Positions 17,835 through 26,720 of a stretch of DNA of 64,000 bases are shown in pieces. Within the stretch, counting starts at the first letter, position 1; each line of letters begins with the position of its first letter. A model generated the notes under the pieces. That model was not told the origin of the DNA and did no database searches. It saw only the letters and a list, made by a program, of their open reading frames with translations. This DNA is from Nostoc sp. FACHB-892 (GTDB lineage: Bacteria > Cyanobacteriota > Cyanobacteriia > Cyanobacteriales > Nostocaceae). The stretch covers positions 34,874-98,873 of the forward strand of contig NZ_JACJTR010000028.1 of NCBI RefSeq assembly GCF_014698795.1. Reading direction: 5' to 3'. The translations under genes and the position numbers were made by a program.

Positions 17835-19217
17835 TTATAGTTTTAAGCCACCTTTTTGTAACTTTTTAAACGGATCTAACACAAAATCAATAATACGGCG
17901 TTGCCGAACAATTACCTCAGCAGTTGCTGTTTGACCAGGTGTTAAAGCAATACGTTTGTTTCCACTTTGAATATAAGTCTGTGGTACTGCAATTTCTAAT
18001 TCAAAGTTTTCTATTTTACCTTGAGCAGTCTCTACAACTTTAGAGTCTGGCGAAATCCAGCGAAGCTTGCCTTCAGTTACTCCATAATCTTGGAAAGGAT
18101 AAGCATCAAATTTCAGTTTTACAGGCATTCCTACACGGAGAAAACCACTTTCTTGACTGGGCATTTCGGCTCTAAATATCAAAGGCGCTCCTTGAGGTGC
18201 AATTTGAGTAACCATTTGCCCTGGTTGCACAACTGCTCCAGCATTATTTATAGATAACTGAAAAATTGTGCCATCAATAGGCGTGCGAAGAGTTTGCTGT
18301 TGTAGTTGAAATTGCAAAGACTGAATTTGTTTTTTGGTTTGGTCAATTTCTGATAGCACATCGACAACTTGAGATTGAAGTTCTTTAATTTGTTTCTGAC
18401 TATCTAAAAGTGCAAGTTCACCCGTACGACTGATCCGTTGATTGGTGCTTTGTTGTTTAGTAATTTCGGTAGTAGCTTGCTGGATATCTGATTGAGCTTG
18501 TTCTAGAAGTCTCTGGCGTTCAAACATAGCGCCTTCTACTTCTTCTAATTTACTTTTAGAAATAGCGCCTTTTTGCCAAAGATATCGATAACGTTGTATT
18601 TCATTATTAGCTAATTTCAGGCGACCTTTTTCTAGAATATGTACTTGTTTACTAGAATTAAGCCGTTGCTGAATTTGGTCAAGTTGAGCAAGTTGTTCAG
18701 ACTCTTGAGCTTGATTTTGTAATTGCTGAGTGCGTAAAGACATTGCCAGTTGATTTTTTAATAGCTGAAGCTGATTAACTCGATTTTGTTGCCCCTCAAG
18801 CTTGGCCTGGGTTTGTTGTAGTTCAGTGCGATTTATATCTGATTCCAACTCCAGTAAAATTTGTCCAGCTTTAACAGTTTCGCCTTCTTTAACCTTGATA
18901 GATATAACTTTTCCGGTAACAGGTGCATCTAATCTCAAAGTTCTACCTTGAGGTTCAAGCCGTCCTCTAGCATTACCTGTTTCGTCTACTTTAGATAGCA
19001 TTGCCCAAGGTAAAACGATCGCCGCAAATATTACTAGCCAATATAGCAATCCGCGTGTCCAAACTCGTGGTAATGTATCAATTAATTCTTTAGTTAAAGA
19101 AGACCAGTCTTCACTAAGAGATGTAGAAGATTTTGGCTGAGGTTTTAAGTCCGCTTGACTACTAGGATAGTGGCCGTTCTGACTGAACTTTTCTTGTGTC
19201 GTAAATTCGCTTGTCAT
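17835..19217 (-). CDS. HlyD-family membrane-fusion (adaptor) protein
   Basis: Periplasmic adaptor of a type I secretion/bacteriocin export system, 460 residues. There is one N-terminal membrane segment (LLYWLVIFAAIVLPWAML), then a lipoyl/biotinyl hairpin half (LDAPVTGKVISIKVKEGETV). A long alpha-helical coiled coil with many Gln-rich heptads follows (~120-310). Then come the second lipoyl half (LRTPIDGTIFQLSINNAGAV) and a beta-barrel ending in GQTATAEVIVRQRR. It lies 36 bp downstream of the C39 ABC transporter it must work with. Length and domain order are those of HlyD/MchE proteins. Confidence 0.93.
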   Translation of the reverse strand: MTSEFTTQEKFSQNGHYPSSQADLKPQPKSSTSLSEDWSSLTKELIDTLPRVWTRGLLYWLVIFAAIVLPWAMLSKVDETGNARGRLEPQGRTLRLDAPVTGKVISIKVKEGETVKAGQILLELESDINRTELQQTQAKLEGQQNRVNQLQLLKNQLAMSLRTQQLQNQAQESEQLAQLDQIQQRLNSSKQVHILEKGRLKLANNEIQRYRYLWQKGAISKSKLEEVEGAMFERQRLLEQAQSDIQQATTEITKQQSTNQRISRTGELALLDSQKQIKELQSQVVDVLSEIDQTKKQIQSLQFQLQQQTLRTPIDGTIFQLSINNAGAVVQPGQMVTQIAPQGAPLIFRAEMPSQESGFLRVGMPVKLKFDAYPFQDYGVTEGKLRWISPDSKVVETAQGKIENFELEIAVPQTYIQSGNKRIALTPGQTATAEVIVRQRRIIDFVLDPFKKLQKGGLKL

Positions 19218-19253
19218 TGTTAATTCTCTGATTAATGAACAAAAATAATTGAT

Positions 19254-22200
19254 TTAAATTGCTACAGTCAGTTGTTGTTGATTGAGGTAGAAGTATTTAC
19301 CACGTTTAGCCATTAATTGATCGTGAGTGCCACTTTCTACCAATAAGCCTTTATCTAGCACCAAAATTCTGTCAGCATTACGTACTGTTGAAAGGCGATG
19401 TGCAATCACCACTGTTGTTCTATCTTGGAGAATTGTGTTCAGATTAGTCTGGATAATGCGTTCAGATTCAGCATCAAGACTACTGGTAGCTTCATCTAAA
19501 ATCAGTAGTCGGGGATTTCCTACAAGGGCGCGAGCGATCGCTAACCGTTGTCTTTGTCCACCAGAAAGGGTTCCTCCCCCCTCACCAATCTGGGTTTCGT
19601 AGCCCATCGGTAATTCCTTAATAAATTGATGCGCTCCTGCTTGTGTAGCGGCTTCTATGATTTCTTCTAAAGAGGCTTCGGGATGACCTAAACTAATGTT
19701 TTCCCGAATCGTACTGCCAAACAGAAAGGTATCTTGGTCAACTACACCAATTTGTTGGCGGAGCGATCGCAATGACAAGGCGGTGATATCATACCCATCA
19801 ATCAATATCTTCCCTTCTGTGGGCGGATACAGCCCCAATATCAGCTTAGAAATCGTTGTCTTTCCCGAACCACTGCGTCCGACAAGAGCGATCGTCTGTC
19901 CTGGTTGGACTTCAAAACTGATGTTTTCTAAGGTGTTTTTATCACTTTCTGGATGATAACGAAAAGTAACTTTGTCAAAGCGAATATAACCACGAATTGG
20001 CGGTAAAGATTGATGAGACTGGTGTTGTAAATCTTCTTCTGGTTCAGCATCAATCACATCATTAATTCGCTCAACAGCAATTAGTACTTCTTGCAAATCA
20101 TTCCATAGTAAAATCAACCTTTGGAAGGGATTAATCACATTACCTAGCAACATATTGAAAGCAATCAGTTGCCCAATTGTAAGTTCATTTTGAATCACTT
20201 GCCACGCCCCAAACCACAGTAACACCGCGGTGATTACAGCTTCAATTCCAGAGCTAAATATTTGCAGTGTGTTGCCAATTACCTGCCCGGAAAAAGTCTT
20301 TTTAACTGATTTACCAAAAAGTTCTTCCCAATGCCAGCGTACTGTCTGCTCAACAGCCATAGACTTAATCGTGCGGATACCAGTCAGAGACTGAATCAAA
20401 TACCCAGTTTCTTCGTTATGTGCCCCAAAAATCTCACGGGAAACACGCTGTAAGAAAGGTGTAGCAATCAACGCTAACAATACGAATGGTGGCACAATCA
20501 CTAGGGTCAATAATGCCATCTTCCAACTATACCAAAACATCAACCCTACATAGACAAATACTGTTAGTAAATCGAGAAAGATAGATAGTGCTTCACCAGT
20601 TAAGAAACGTTGAATTTTGCGGTTTTCTTGTACGCGGGAAATAATATCGCCAACGTAGCGGGACTCGAAATAATTCAGAGGTAAACGGAAAGTATGGCTA
20701 ATAAAACCTACAATCAAGGCTAGATCCACTCGGTTAGCTGTGTGGTCTAGAAGGTATTGCCGCAGCCCAGTTATGGCAACTCTAAAAAGGCTAAAAATTA
20801 CTAAGCCTATGCCTACAGCCGTTAATGTTAGATCGCTGCGCTGTACAACTACTCGGTCTAACAATAATTGTGTAAATAGGGGTGTGATCAGACCAAAAAT
20901 CTGAATGAGGATGGAAGCAATGAATACTTCCAACAATACCAGCCAGTGAGGCTTCGTTAATTCAAAAAACTGCCAGAAAGGAGTGTTAGTTTCTTTTGTC
21001 TCTCTAAGTAAGGCAGTGGGTTGGAGTAATAAAGTATAGCCAGTCCAACCTGCTTTAAATTCTGTATGAGAGAGGGTACGCTGACCAATAGCAGGATCTC
21101 CAACGATAACGCGATCGCCTTTAACTTCATAGACAACGATGTAATGTTTGCCTTCCCAATGCACAATAGCCGGGAGGCTTTGCTGGGCAAGTTTATCAAG
21201 GCTGGCTTTTACGGGTCGAGTCGAAAACCCGATGCTTTCTGCTGCTGCTGCTAAACCTCGCAGCGATGACCCATCCCGATCAACGTTGGCAATGTCTCGC
21301 AGCCGATTGACGCTAAAACGCTTACCCCAGTAAAGACCAACCATCACTAAGCAAGCGGCACCGCAATCAGATGCACTTTGTTGTTCAAAGAAGGGATAGC
21401 GCCGAGTGATACGTTGCCATAAATGACCAATTTTTACGGTTGGGCTAGGGAAGTAGGCTTTATTAATTTTTTTCTTGAACTGGTTTTTTGGCTCAACAGT
21501 AAATTGGGGAAATATAACAGGCTCAGACGCTGCTATTGGGTGGTTGTTAGCTGATGGAGCAGCATCGAGTTCAGCCAGTTGTGGTACATATTGCAGCGCA
21601 GTTTCCCAATGCGAACGGCTGAGGCTGTATAGTTGCGTTGGTTGAGTTACCTGCCAACCACGTTCTTTGGGTAACTGAGATAAGGTGTAAATATTGCCAG
21701 CAGTGAGTTTGAGTCCTGATGTGTGCAGTAGTTCGCCGCGACGCAGTATCCAAAGTTGCTGGTCTTTAAGTAAAGAAGATGGAAGTTTATTAATTTGGAG
21801 ATTGTGCTGCTCTAGGAGTGGTTGTATTTGCATTACACCTTCGTAAGCAGCATTATTCAGCGCCGCATTTTGGCGACATAAAAGTAGTAAATCCCAAAGT
21901 ACAGCTTGATGGTGAAGATGCTGCCCAATAGAAGGATACTTGCGGATGAGCGATCGCAAACAATTGCCCGGAATATAACCAAGTTTGAGATTTACTGAAG
22001 CCCTAGCAACGTAAGGTTGAAATTGCTCCTCTGGAAATAGCGTTAGTTGAGCAAATGATGTTCCCGCGCCTACAGAGGCGATTAAATTATCGGTGCGATC
22101 GAGCAATCTGACTTTACCTGCCAAGATTATATAAATGCCAACACTTGCGTCTGCTGTCTGCCAGAACAATTTGCCTGCACTATGCTGGAGAATTTCAATT

Positions 22201-22295
22201 TGTTTAATGCAGTCTGAAAGTTCTTGTTCTGAAAGAGTCTGCCCCAGAGTTTGGGCAAGCTGTTGAGTGGAAAATTCTGTTTTATTCTGAACCAT
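19254..22295 (-). CDS. cNMP-binding/C39-peptidase ABC transporter for double-glycine peptides
   Basis: A 1013-residue exporter. Residues ~35-125 form a cyclic-nucleotide-binding-like domain (AGKLFWQTADASVGIYIILA). A second, weaker copy may lie near 170-245. A C39 peptidase follows at ~300-430 with the catalytic Cys in QQSASDCGAACLVMVGLYWG, His in HWEGKHYIVVYEV and Asp in IVGDPAIG. Next come six membrane helices and an ABC domain with Walker A ALVGRSGSGKTT, signature LSGGQRQRLAIARAL and Walker B LLILDEATSSLD. C39 domains cut leaders after GG during export, and four GG precursors lie just across the divergent promoter region. Catalytic residues are intact. Confidence 0.95.
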   Translation of the reverse strand: MVQNKTEFSTQQLAQTLGQTLSEQELSDCIKQIEILQHSAGKLFWQTADASVGIYIILAGKVRLLDRTDNLIASVGAGTSFAQLTLFPEEQFQPYVARASVNLKLGYIPGNCLRSLIRKYPSIGQHLHHQAVLWDLLLLCRQNAALNNAAYEGVMQIQPLLEQHNLQINKLPSSLLKDQQLWILRRGELLHTSGLKLTAGNIYTLSQLPKERGWQVTQPTQLYSLSRSHWETALQYVPQLAELDAAPSANNHPIAASEPVIFPQFTVEPKNQFKKKINKAYFPSPTVKIGHLWQRITRRYPFFEQQSASDCGAACLVMVGLYWGKRFSVNRLRDIANVDRDGSSLRGLAAAAESIGFSTRPVKASLDKLAQQSLPAIVHWEGKHYIVVYEVKGDRVIVGDPAIGQRTLSHTEFKAGWTGYTLLLQPTALLRETKETNTPFWQFFELTKPHWLVLLEVFIASILIQIFGLITPLFTQLLLDRVVVQRSDLTLTAVGIGLVIFSLFRVAITGLRQYLLDHTANRVDLALIVGFISHTFRLPLNYFESRYVGDIISRVQENRKIQRFLTGEALSIFLDLLTVFVYVGLMFWYSWKMALLTLVIVPPFVLLALIATPFLQRVSREIFGAHNEETGYLIQSLTGIRTIKSMAVEQTVRWHWEELFGKSVKKTFSGQVIGNTLQIFSSGIEAVITAVLLWFGAWQVIQNELTIGQLIAFNMLLGNVINPFQRLILLWNDLQEVLIAVERINDVIDAEPEEDLQHQSHQSLPPIRGYIRFDKVTFRYHPESDKNTLENISFEVQPGQTIALVGRSGSGKTTISKLILGLYPPTEGKILIDGYDITALSLRSLRQQIGVVDQDTFLFGSTIRENISLGHPEASLEEIIEAATQAGAHQFIKELPMGYETQIGEGGGTLSGGQRQRLAIARALVGNPRLLILDEATSSLDAESERIIQTNLNTILQDRTTVVIAHRLSTVRNADRILVLDKGLLVESGTHDQLMAKRGKYFYLNQQQLTVAI

Positions 22296-22321
22296 GATTT
22301 GTTGAGAGTTTAACGCCAGAA

Positions 22322-22882
22322 TTAATTACTTGTCTTAGCGAAATTCAGTGACCACCGAAAATCAGGCTCTACATTCGGTAGCAGGTTGCCTATAGTAATC
22401 CGAGAATTTCTTGTGTTATCAATTTCTTGCCCCGCAGTTTTACGTATCTGTCGAGTTGAAAGTCCCATCTCTTTGAGCAAGCGGTTAATGTGGCAAGCAC
22501 TAACTTGAATTCCTATCTCTTTTGCCAGATGCTTGCTTAACCATTGTCCTGTCCAGCGCTCAAATGAATAGCCATACTCACGCGGACTATGACTTGCTAG
22601 TTCTTGCAAACGAGCCAAATATTGTTCATTCACAGCTTTGGGACGACCCATTAGGCGATCGCTCCAATGATGAGCTTGACCAGTCTGTGCCATAGTAATC
22701 CAGTGCCGTGCTGTCTCCTGAGAGCATCCTAAAGCTTCGCAGATTTGAGTCTGAGATTGACCTGCATCTGCCAACAACATAATTTCAATTCGACGGCGGT
22801 ATTCTGGGCGTAAATCTGTTTCTAGACTCTTGAGCAAAAGCTTACGCTGAAACGCTGTTAAGTATATACCTTGCTTGTCCAC
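22322..22882 (-). CDS. IS630-type helix-turn-helix protein (putative domesticated regulator)
   Basis: A 186-residue protein resembling only the N-terminal half of IS630-family transposases: HTH QTQICEALGCSQETARHWI, then a second winged domain (EYGYSFERWTGQWLSKHLAK, INRLLKEMGLS). It stops before the DDE nuclease domain. I choose the GTG at 22882 because AGGAGG lies 7 bp upstream; the frame is open to 22969. It is the first gene of the export operon, 26 bp before the transporter, so it could regulate the cluster. Alternatively it is a transposase fragment; its intact start and in-operon position argue for a working gene. Confidence 0.72.
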   Translation of the reverse strand: MDKQGIYLTAFQRKLLLKSLETDLRPEYRRRIEIMLLADAGQSQTQICEALGCSQETARHWITMAQTGQAHHWSDRLMGRPKAVNEQYLARLQELASHSPREYGYSFERWTGQWLSKHLAKEIGIQVSACHINRLLKEMGLSTRQIRKTAGQEIDNTRNSRITIGNLLPNVEPDFRWSLNFAKTSN

Positions 22883-23340
22883 AGCAATTCCTCCTGCTAT
22901 AACTTGCAATGCCCAGATAGAAATGAATCTGGACGTTCCTTGACAACCTCTGTTACTTCTCTGAATCAAAACTCCGGGAATTCCACAACTCGTTACAAAG
23001 CTTTACAATAATCGGGTGAACTGTCAGAAGTATTGTTTTTCAGGCGATAGTGCTGTGACAGGGTAAAAACAGTACCATCTACAACAAAAACATAGCTTCA
23101 GTTTCAAATTAGATGATTCGGAGTAGTGACGCACTACTGCACTGTAGTTTTTCAGGAAAAAGTACTTTTATTTTTGAATATTAAATATTTTAATAATTAA
23201 AACATAACTCATTGAATTATGCATAAAGAATAACTTTTTAAGTATTGAAATTCTAGATTGAATCTCCGAAGATTGAAATGTGATTAAGCGATACACAGCT
23301 AATCCAATTTAAAACAACTTCTTCTAACAAGGAAAAATCA
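22883..23340. promoter_or_regulatory. Divergent intergenic region of the RiPP cluster
   Basis: 458 bp between the export operon (minus) and the first precursor gene (plus), with no coding sequence. The part nearest the precursor (about 23160-23260) is very AT-rich. It must hold both promoters and probably the operator. No clear palindrome or -10/-35 pair could be singled out by eye. Confidence 0.5.
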
Positions 23341-23550
23341 ATGGCTACTATCAACATTTCTGACTTGCGTCCTACTGGTTCCGAACTTTTTTCTGACTTT
23401 TCTGACTCTGAAGGCTATATGGATGATTTAGTTGATAGTGAGATTGGCGCTATCCAGGGTGGCTCTCTAGCGCGTGTGGCTGTTAGTGTAAGCATTAGTG
23501 TAAGCGTCTTTATTACAACCTTCTTTGTTGGTGAAGGAGAAGCTAACTAA
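23341..23550 (+). CDS. Double-glycine RiPP precursor peptide 1
   Basis: A 69-residue peptide. The leader shares the block 'MATINI.DLRPTGSxLFSD' and a following D-S-E/DDLVDSE region with three others in this cluster, and ends in GG at residues 40-41. The core (28 residues) is Val/Ser/Phe-rich (RVAVSVSISVSVFITTFF) with several Ser/Thr but no Cys, so no (methyl)lanthionine can form within it; dehydration alone is possible. A ribosome site AAGGAAAA precedes the ATG. It should be exported and cut by the C39 transporter at 19254-22295. Confidence 0.82.
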   Translation: MATINISDLRPTGSELFSDFSDSEGYMDDLVDSEIGAIQGGSLARVAVSVSISVSVFITTFFVGEGEAN

Positions 23551-23612
23551 GCTGTAACAAAGCAGTTTACAGCTAATTTCATTTCAAGCAATTTCATTCA
23601 AGAGGAAAAATA

Positions 23613-23855
23613 ATGGCTACTATCAATATTTACGATTTGCGTCCCACTGGTTCTGATCTGTTTTCTGATTCTGAGACATTTATGAATGATTTAGTTAATA
23701 GTGAACTCGGTGAAGTCTCTGGCGGTGGCATAACTCAACAAATAACGTCACGGGTACTCAGTGCCGCAGCTGCTACGGGTACGCCTGCGATTAGCTTTGT
23801 AGCTAGTGTGGTGGTTACTGGAGTTGTTGCATACACGATTCTACGCGATGATTAA
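23613..23855 (+). CDS. Double-glycine RiPP precursor peptide 2
   Basis: An 80-residue peptide. The leader (1-38) is close to peptide 1 and ends ELGEVSGG. The core (42 residues) starts GITQQITSRVLSAAAATG and is hydrophobic and rich in Ala, Val, Ser and Thr, again without Cys. The first 12 residues and the promoter-proximal ribosome site (AAGAGGAAAAATA) repeat those of peptide 1, which points to recent gene duplication with divergence of the core. Confidence 0.82.
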   Translation: MATINIYDLRPTGSDLFSDSETFMNDLVNSELGEVSGGGITQQITSRVLSAAAATGTPAISFVASVVVTGVVAYTILRDD

Positions 23856-23933
23856 GGATTTAGGTATTAAACAGCCACACTATTAGTGATTTCATTTTTT
23901 CCAAACTTACTTAATTCAATTGGAGAATTTCTC

Positions 23934-24182
23934 ATGTCATCTATTACTATTGCTGAACTCAATGTAGCTGGACTTGACCTGTTTATGCACACAGAGAACT
24001 ACCTAGATGCAGTAACTGATCGAGAGCTTGATTCTGTTAACGGTGGAATATTACCAGCAGTTCCTGCATTTTTTGCAGCTTCATCGGCACCGTGTGCAGC
24101 CATCGCACTGGAAGCCGCCAAAGGAGCTGTTGCAGGTATTGGTATAGGTATAGCTTCCGCCGTTTACACCAACAGAAAATAG
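23934..24182 (+). CDS. Double-glycine RiPP precursor peptide 3
   Basis: An 82-residue peptide from the ATG at 23934; the GTG-like frame extension to 23886 lacks leader similarity, while GGAGAA lies just before 23934. The leader is MSSITIAELNVAGLDLF... and ends RELDSVNGG at residues 30-38. The core (44 residues) is ILPAVPAFFAASSAPCAAIA followed by a Gly/Ala/Ile-rich helix-like part and a basic end. It has one Cys. The leader is more diverged than those of peptides 1, 2 and 4. Confidence 0.78.
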   Translation: MSSITIAELNVAGLDLFMHTENYLDAVTDRELDSVNGGILPAVPAFFAASSAPCAAIALEAAKGAVAGIGIGIASAVYTNRK

Positions 24183-24202
24183 TTTTTCAATAACTGTAGA
24201 AG

Positions 24203-24239
24203 CCTCGTTAACTAAGTCGAGATAACCTAGTTAACGAGG
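24203..24239. promoter_or_regulatory. Hairpin between precursor genes and modification genes
   Basis: CCTCGTTAACTA (24203-24214) pairs perfectly with TAGTTAACGAGG (24228-24239) around a 13-nt loop, and GAAG/CTTC extend the stem past a bulge. No T run follows, so it fits a processing or attenuation hairpin better than a full terminator. Its place, after three precursor genes and before the kinase, would favour more precursor than enzyme mRNA. Confidence 0.5.
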
Positions 24240-24408
24240 ACTTCGGTAGGGTGGAGATCCAATTCTCTATGAAGATGCACTTAATACAGTACAGCTGCTC
24301 TAATCACACTAGGGTCGAACAATAATCATTAAGTGCCTTGTTATAGAGAACAAGAGACTGTTATTTGTGTAAGCAAGCAGAAACTCAACATCAGACATAG
24401 GGATACTT

Positions 24409-25590
24409 ATGACACTTTTGTTAAACTCTCAAAACGTTTTTAAGTATTTAGTTGGGCAGAGTATTTGTAATCAAGAAGAACCAGATTTGAGCAAAATTGA
24501 ACTAAAACTTGCCAAAAACTTTAATTTGTTATTAAGTTTCCAGAACGGTCGTAAACTCCTCGTCAAACAGGAGCGTCACAATCAAGAAGGGAAAATGGCT
24601 GGTGAGTTCCTCAATGAATGGCGGATTCAAGAGTTATTACAACGATTTCCAAAGATTAATCACATTTGTTCAATGATTTCGCAAATACTTCATTTTGATG
24701 CTGAAAATTCAATCATTGTTTTTAACTACCTCAATGACTATTGCGATTTATTTGAATTCTACACTAAAGAAAACGTTTTCCCAACAGCGATCGCAACTTC
24801 AATCGGAGCTACTCTAGCTACAATCCATCGCGCTACTTTTAACAATCAAAAATATCAGGAATTCTTCTCTCACAATTCTAAAGATATACCCGTTGCCCAG
24901 ACTCCTAAATTTGCTCGTGGGCTAGAACGAATTAGCCCGGAAGTTTTTGGCCAGATGCCAGCAGATGGTCTGAAATTCTTTGCTCTCTATCAACGTTACG
25001 ATAGTCTGGGAAAAGCGATCGCAGAACTCGCCACTGCTTTCGAGGCTTGTTGTCTAACACACAATGACCTAAAGCTGAACAACATCCTTTTGCACAACGA
25101 TTGGGAGCAAACTATTTCTCAAGCAGAGCAATCGAGTCATAGTATTATTCGATTGATAGATTGGGAACGCGGCGCTTGGGGAGATCCTGCATCTGATTTA
25201 GGAATGCTAATTGGCAGCTACCTGCAAATCTGGTTAAGCAGCTTAGTTGTTAGTAAGTCTATTGATATTGAAGAGTCTTTACGTCTAGCTATGACTCCTC
25301 TTGAGGTAATTCAACCTTCGATTGCAGCCCTTACTAAAGCTTATCTTGGTAATTTTCCAGAAATCATAGAGCGCCGTCCTGATTTTTTAAGAAGAGTTGT
25401 GCAGTTTTCTGGCCTTGCCTTACTTCAACAAATTCAGGCAATGCTCCAATACCAAAAATCTTTTGGCAATACAGGAATCTGTATGCTTCAGGTTGCCAAA
25501 ACTTTGTTGTGTCGCCCTGAACAATCAATCCTAACTGTTTTTGGAGTGGCAGAATCTGAACTCACTCACCTAAGCCGTTCTCTCGTTTAA
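24409..25590 (+). CDS. APH-like kinase of the RiPP cluster (LxmK/TvaC-like)
   Basis: A 393-residue protein kinase-like (aminoglycoside phosphotransferase) fold. An N-lobe Lys lies in GRKLLVKQERHNQEGK, the catalytic loop is LTHNDLKLNNILL (HxDxxxxN) and the metal-binding D is in IIRLIDWERGAWGDPASDLG. All key residues are present. Paired with the next gene, it matches the kinase + HopA1 pair of class V lanthipeptide and thioamitide clusters. There the kinase phosphorylates Ser/Thr of the precursor and the HopA1 protein eliminates phosphate to give dehydroamino acids. That role is inferred from context. The stop lies 26 bp before the HopA1 gene. Confidence 0.85.
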   Translation: MTLLLNSQNVFKYLVGQSICNQEEPDLSKIELKLAKNFNLLLSFQNGRKLLVKQERHNQEGKMAGEFLNEWRIQELLQRFPKINHICSMISQILHFDAENSIIVFNYLNDYCDLFEFYTKENVFPTAIATSIGATLATIHRATFNNQKYQEFFSHNSKDIPVAQTPKFARGLERISPEVFGQMPADGLKFFALYQRYDSLGKAIAELATAFEACCLTHNDLKLNNILLHNDWEQTISQAEQSSHSIIRLIDWERGAWGDPASDLGMLIGSYLQIWLSSLVVSKSIDIEESLRLAMTPLEVIQPSIAALTKAYLGNFPEIIERRPDFLRRVVQFSGLALLQQIQAMLQYQKSFGNTGICMLQVAKTLLCRPEQSILTVFGVAESELTHLSRSLV

Positions 25591-25616
25591 GTATTTTTAG
25601 TTGCACCTAAACCATT

Positions 25617-26720
25617 ATGCAATTATTAGATTCTCTTCAAAGTCAACCGCTAACTTCTACGCCAGATCAAATACTGGATTCTCTTCAAGATATTGCCAAT
25701 CATGTTCAAATCCAGTCGAATTTTTGTATTAGCCATCCAGCTTACAAAACTTTTGAAATTCCTACTGAGGTAGTAGCCCGCTTTCAACGAATACCTTCGG
25801 ATCTCCAGAATAAGTATCTGAGTCTACAACTGCAAAGTTTTCTCTACGGCATTTATTACAACGGCTCTATGCAAGCTTCCCTAGCAGCAGATGCAAGTTC
25901 AGATAACCTAGCACTGCATCAGAATCTAGAGAATAATACTTTTCTAGGAGTAGACGTAGAGTTTTACGATCGCCTACATAAAAGCAATACCGGAGAAGGC
26001 TACTTTGACCCAGGTTGGCAGGTGTTGCGGCAAGAATCTGATAATAGCCTCGCCGTGAGAAAGGGTGGTTTGACTTTGCATATTGAGCGCGATCGCCATT
26101 TACAACCTACCGAACAATCCGCATCTGTAGGCAACTTAGTAGCTATCCGTATGCCTCGTAATTTAGTTCAAAATGGATTTTACATGGCTGTTAGCAATGC
26201 CGGTCCAGACACTCATCCTCAGACAGTTAGAGTGTACTTTAACTTGACACCTGAAGGTGCGATCGCACTCATGGAAAGCCTGACACGGCAGCTGAATCAA
26301 ATCAAAATCCCCTTCACCTTTAAAGTTCTATACAACCCTTCTGATTACGGACGCTATGACAGTGGGGTTCTCTACTTTGAGAAAAGTAATTATGAACCGA
26401 TCCGGCAAGTGCTAAAAAATGTTTATGCAGAAAACCAATCGCATTTTCGCACCGAAGTACCCTTGTTCACAAAGTTACTTGCCCCTGGACTTGCTCTAGC
26501 AGAAGAACCAGATTGCAAATTTGCTGCTGTAGAGAGTTTTGGGATGAACCGTTGCCAAATTGTTGCCAATGGCTTGCTAGAAGCACGGGCTACAGGTGAT
26601 GAATCGCCCCAGAGCCGGATGGCAGCTATCCATCAGCACTTTTCTCTTCTAGGGATTGATTGGCAGCATTCTTACCTAAATGCCAACTCTCTTGACATCT
26701 ACACCCCTTTAGACCAATGA
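25617..26720 (+). CDS. HopA1-family protein (putative phospho-Ser/Thr lyase of the RiPP cluster)
   Basis: A 367-residue protein of the HopA1 effector family. It shows the conserved block LQLQSFLYGIYYNGS, then GVDVEFYDRLHKSNTGEGYF and FYMAVSNAG with TVRVYFNLTPEGAI. The name comes from a Pseudomonas type III effector, but in bacterial RiPP clusters (LxmY, TvaD, Cao proteins) HopA1 proteins act with an APH-type kinase in dehydration. The gene sits between the kinase and the aldo/keto-reductase-like gene and overlaps the latter by 4 bp. No LxmX-type cyclase could be recognised nearby. Confidence 0.85.
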   Translation: MQLLDSLQSQPLTSTPDQILDSLQDIANHVQIQSNFCISHPAYKTFEIPTEVVARFQRIPSDLQNKYLSLQLQSFLYGIYYNGSMQASLAADASSDNLALHQNLENNTFLGVDVEFYDRLHKSNTGEGYFDPGWQVLRQESDNSLAVRKGGLTLHIERDRHLQPTEQSASVGNLVAIRMPRNLVQNGFYMAVSNAGPDTHPQTVRVYFNLTPEGAIALMESLTRQLNQIKIPFTFKVLYNPSDYGRYDSGVLYFEKSNYEPIRQVLKNVYAENQSHFRTEVPLFTKLLAPGLALAEEPDCKFAAVESFGMNRCQIVANGLLEARATGDESPQSRMAAIHQHFSLLGIDWQHSYLNANSLDIYTPLDQ

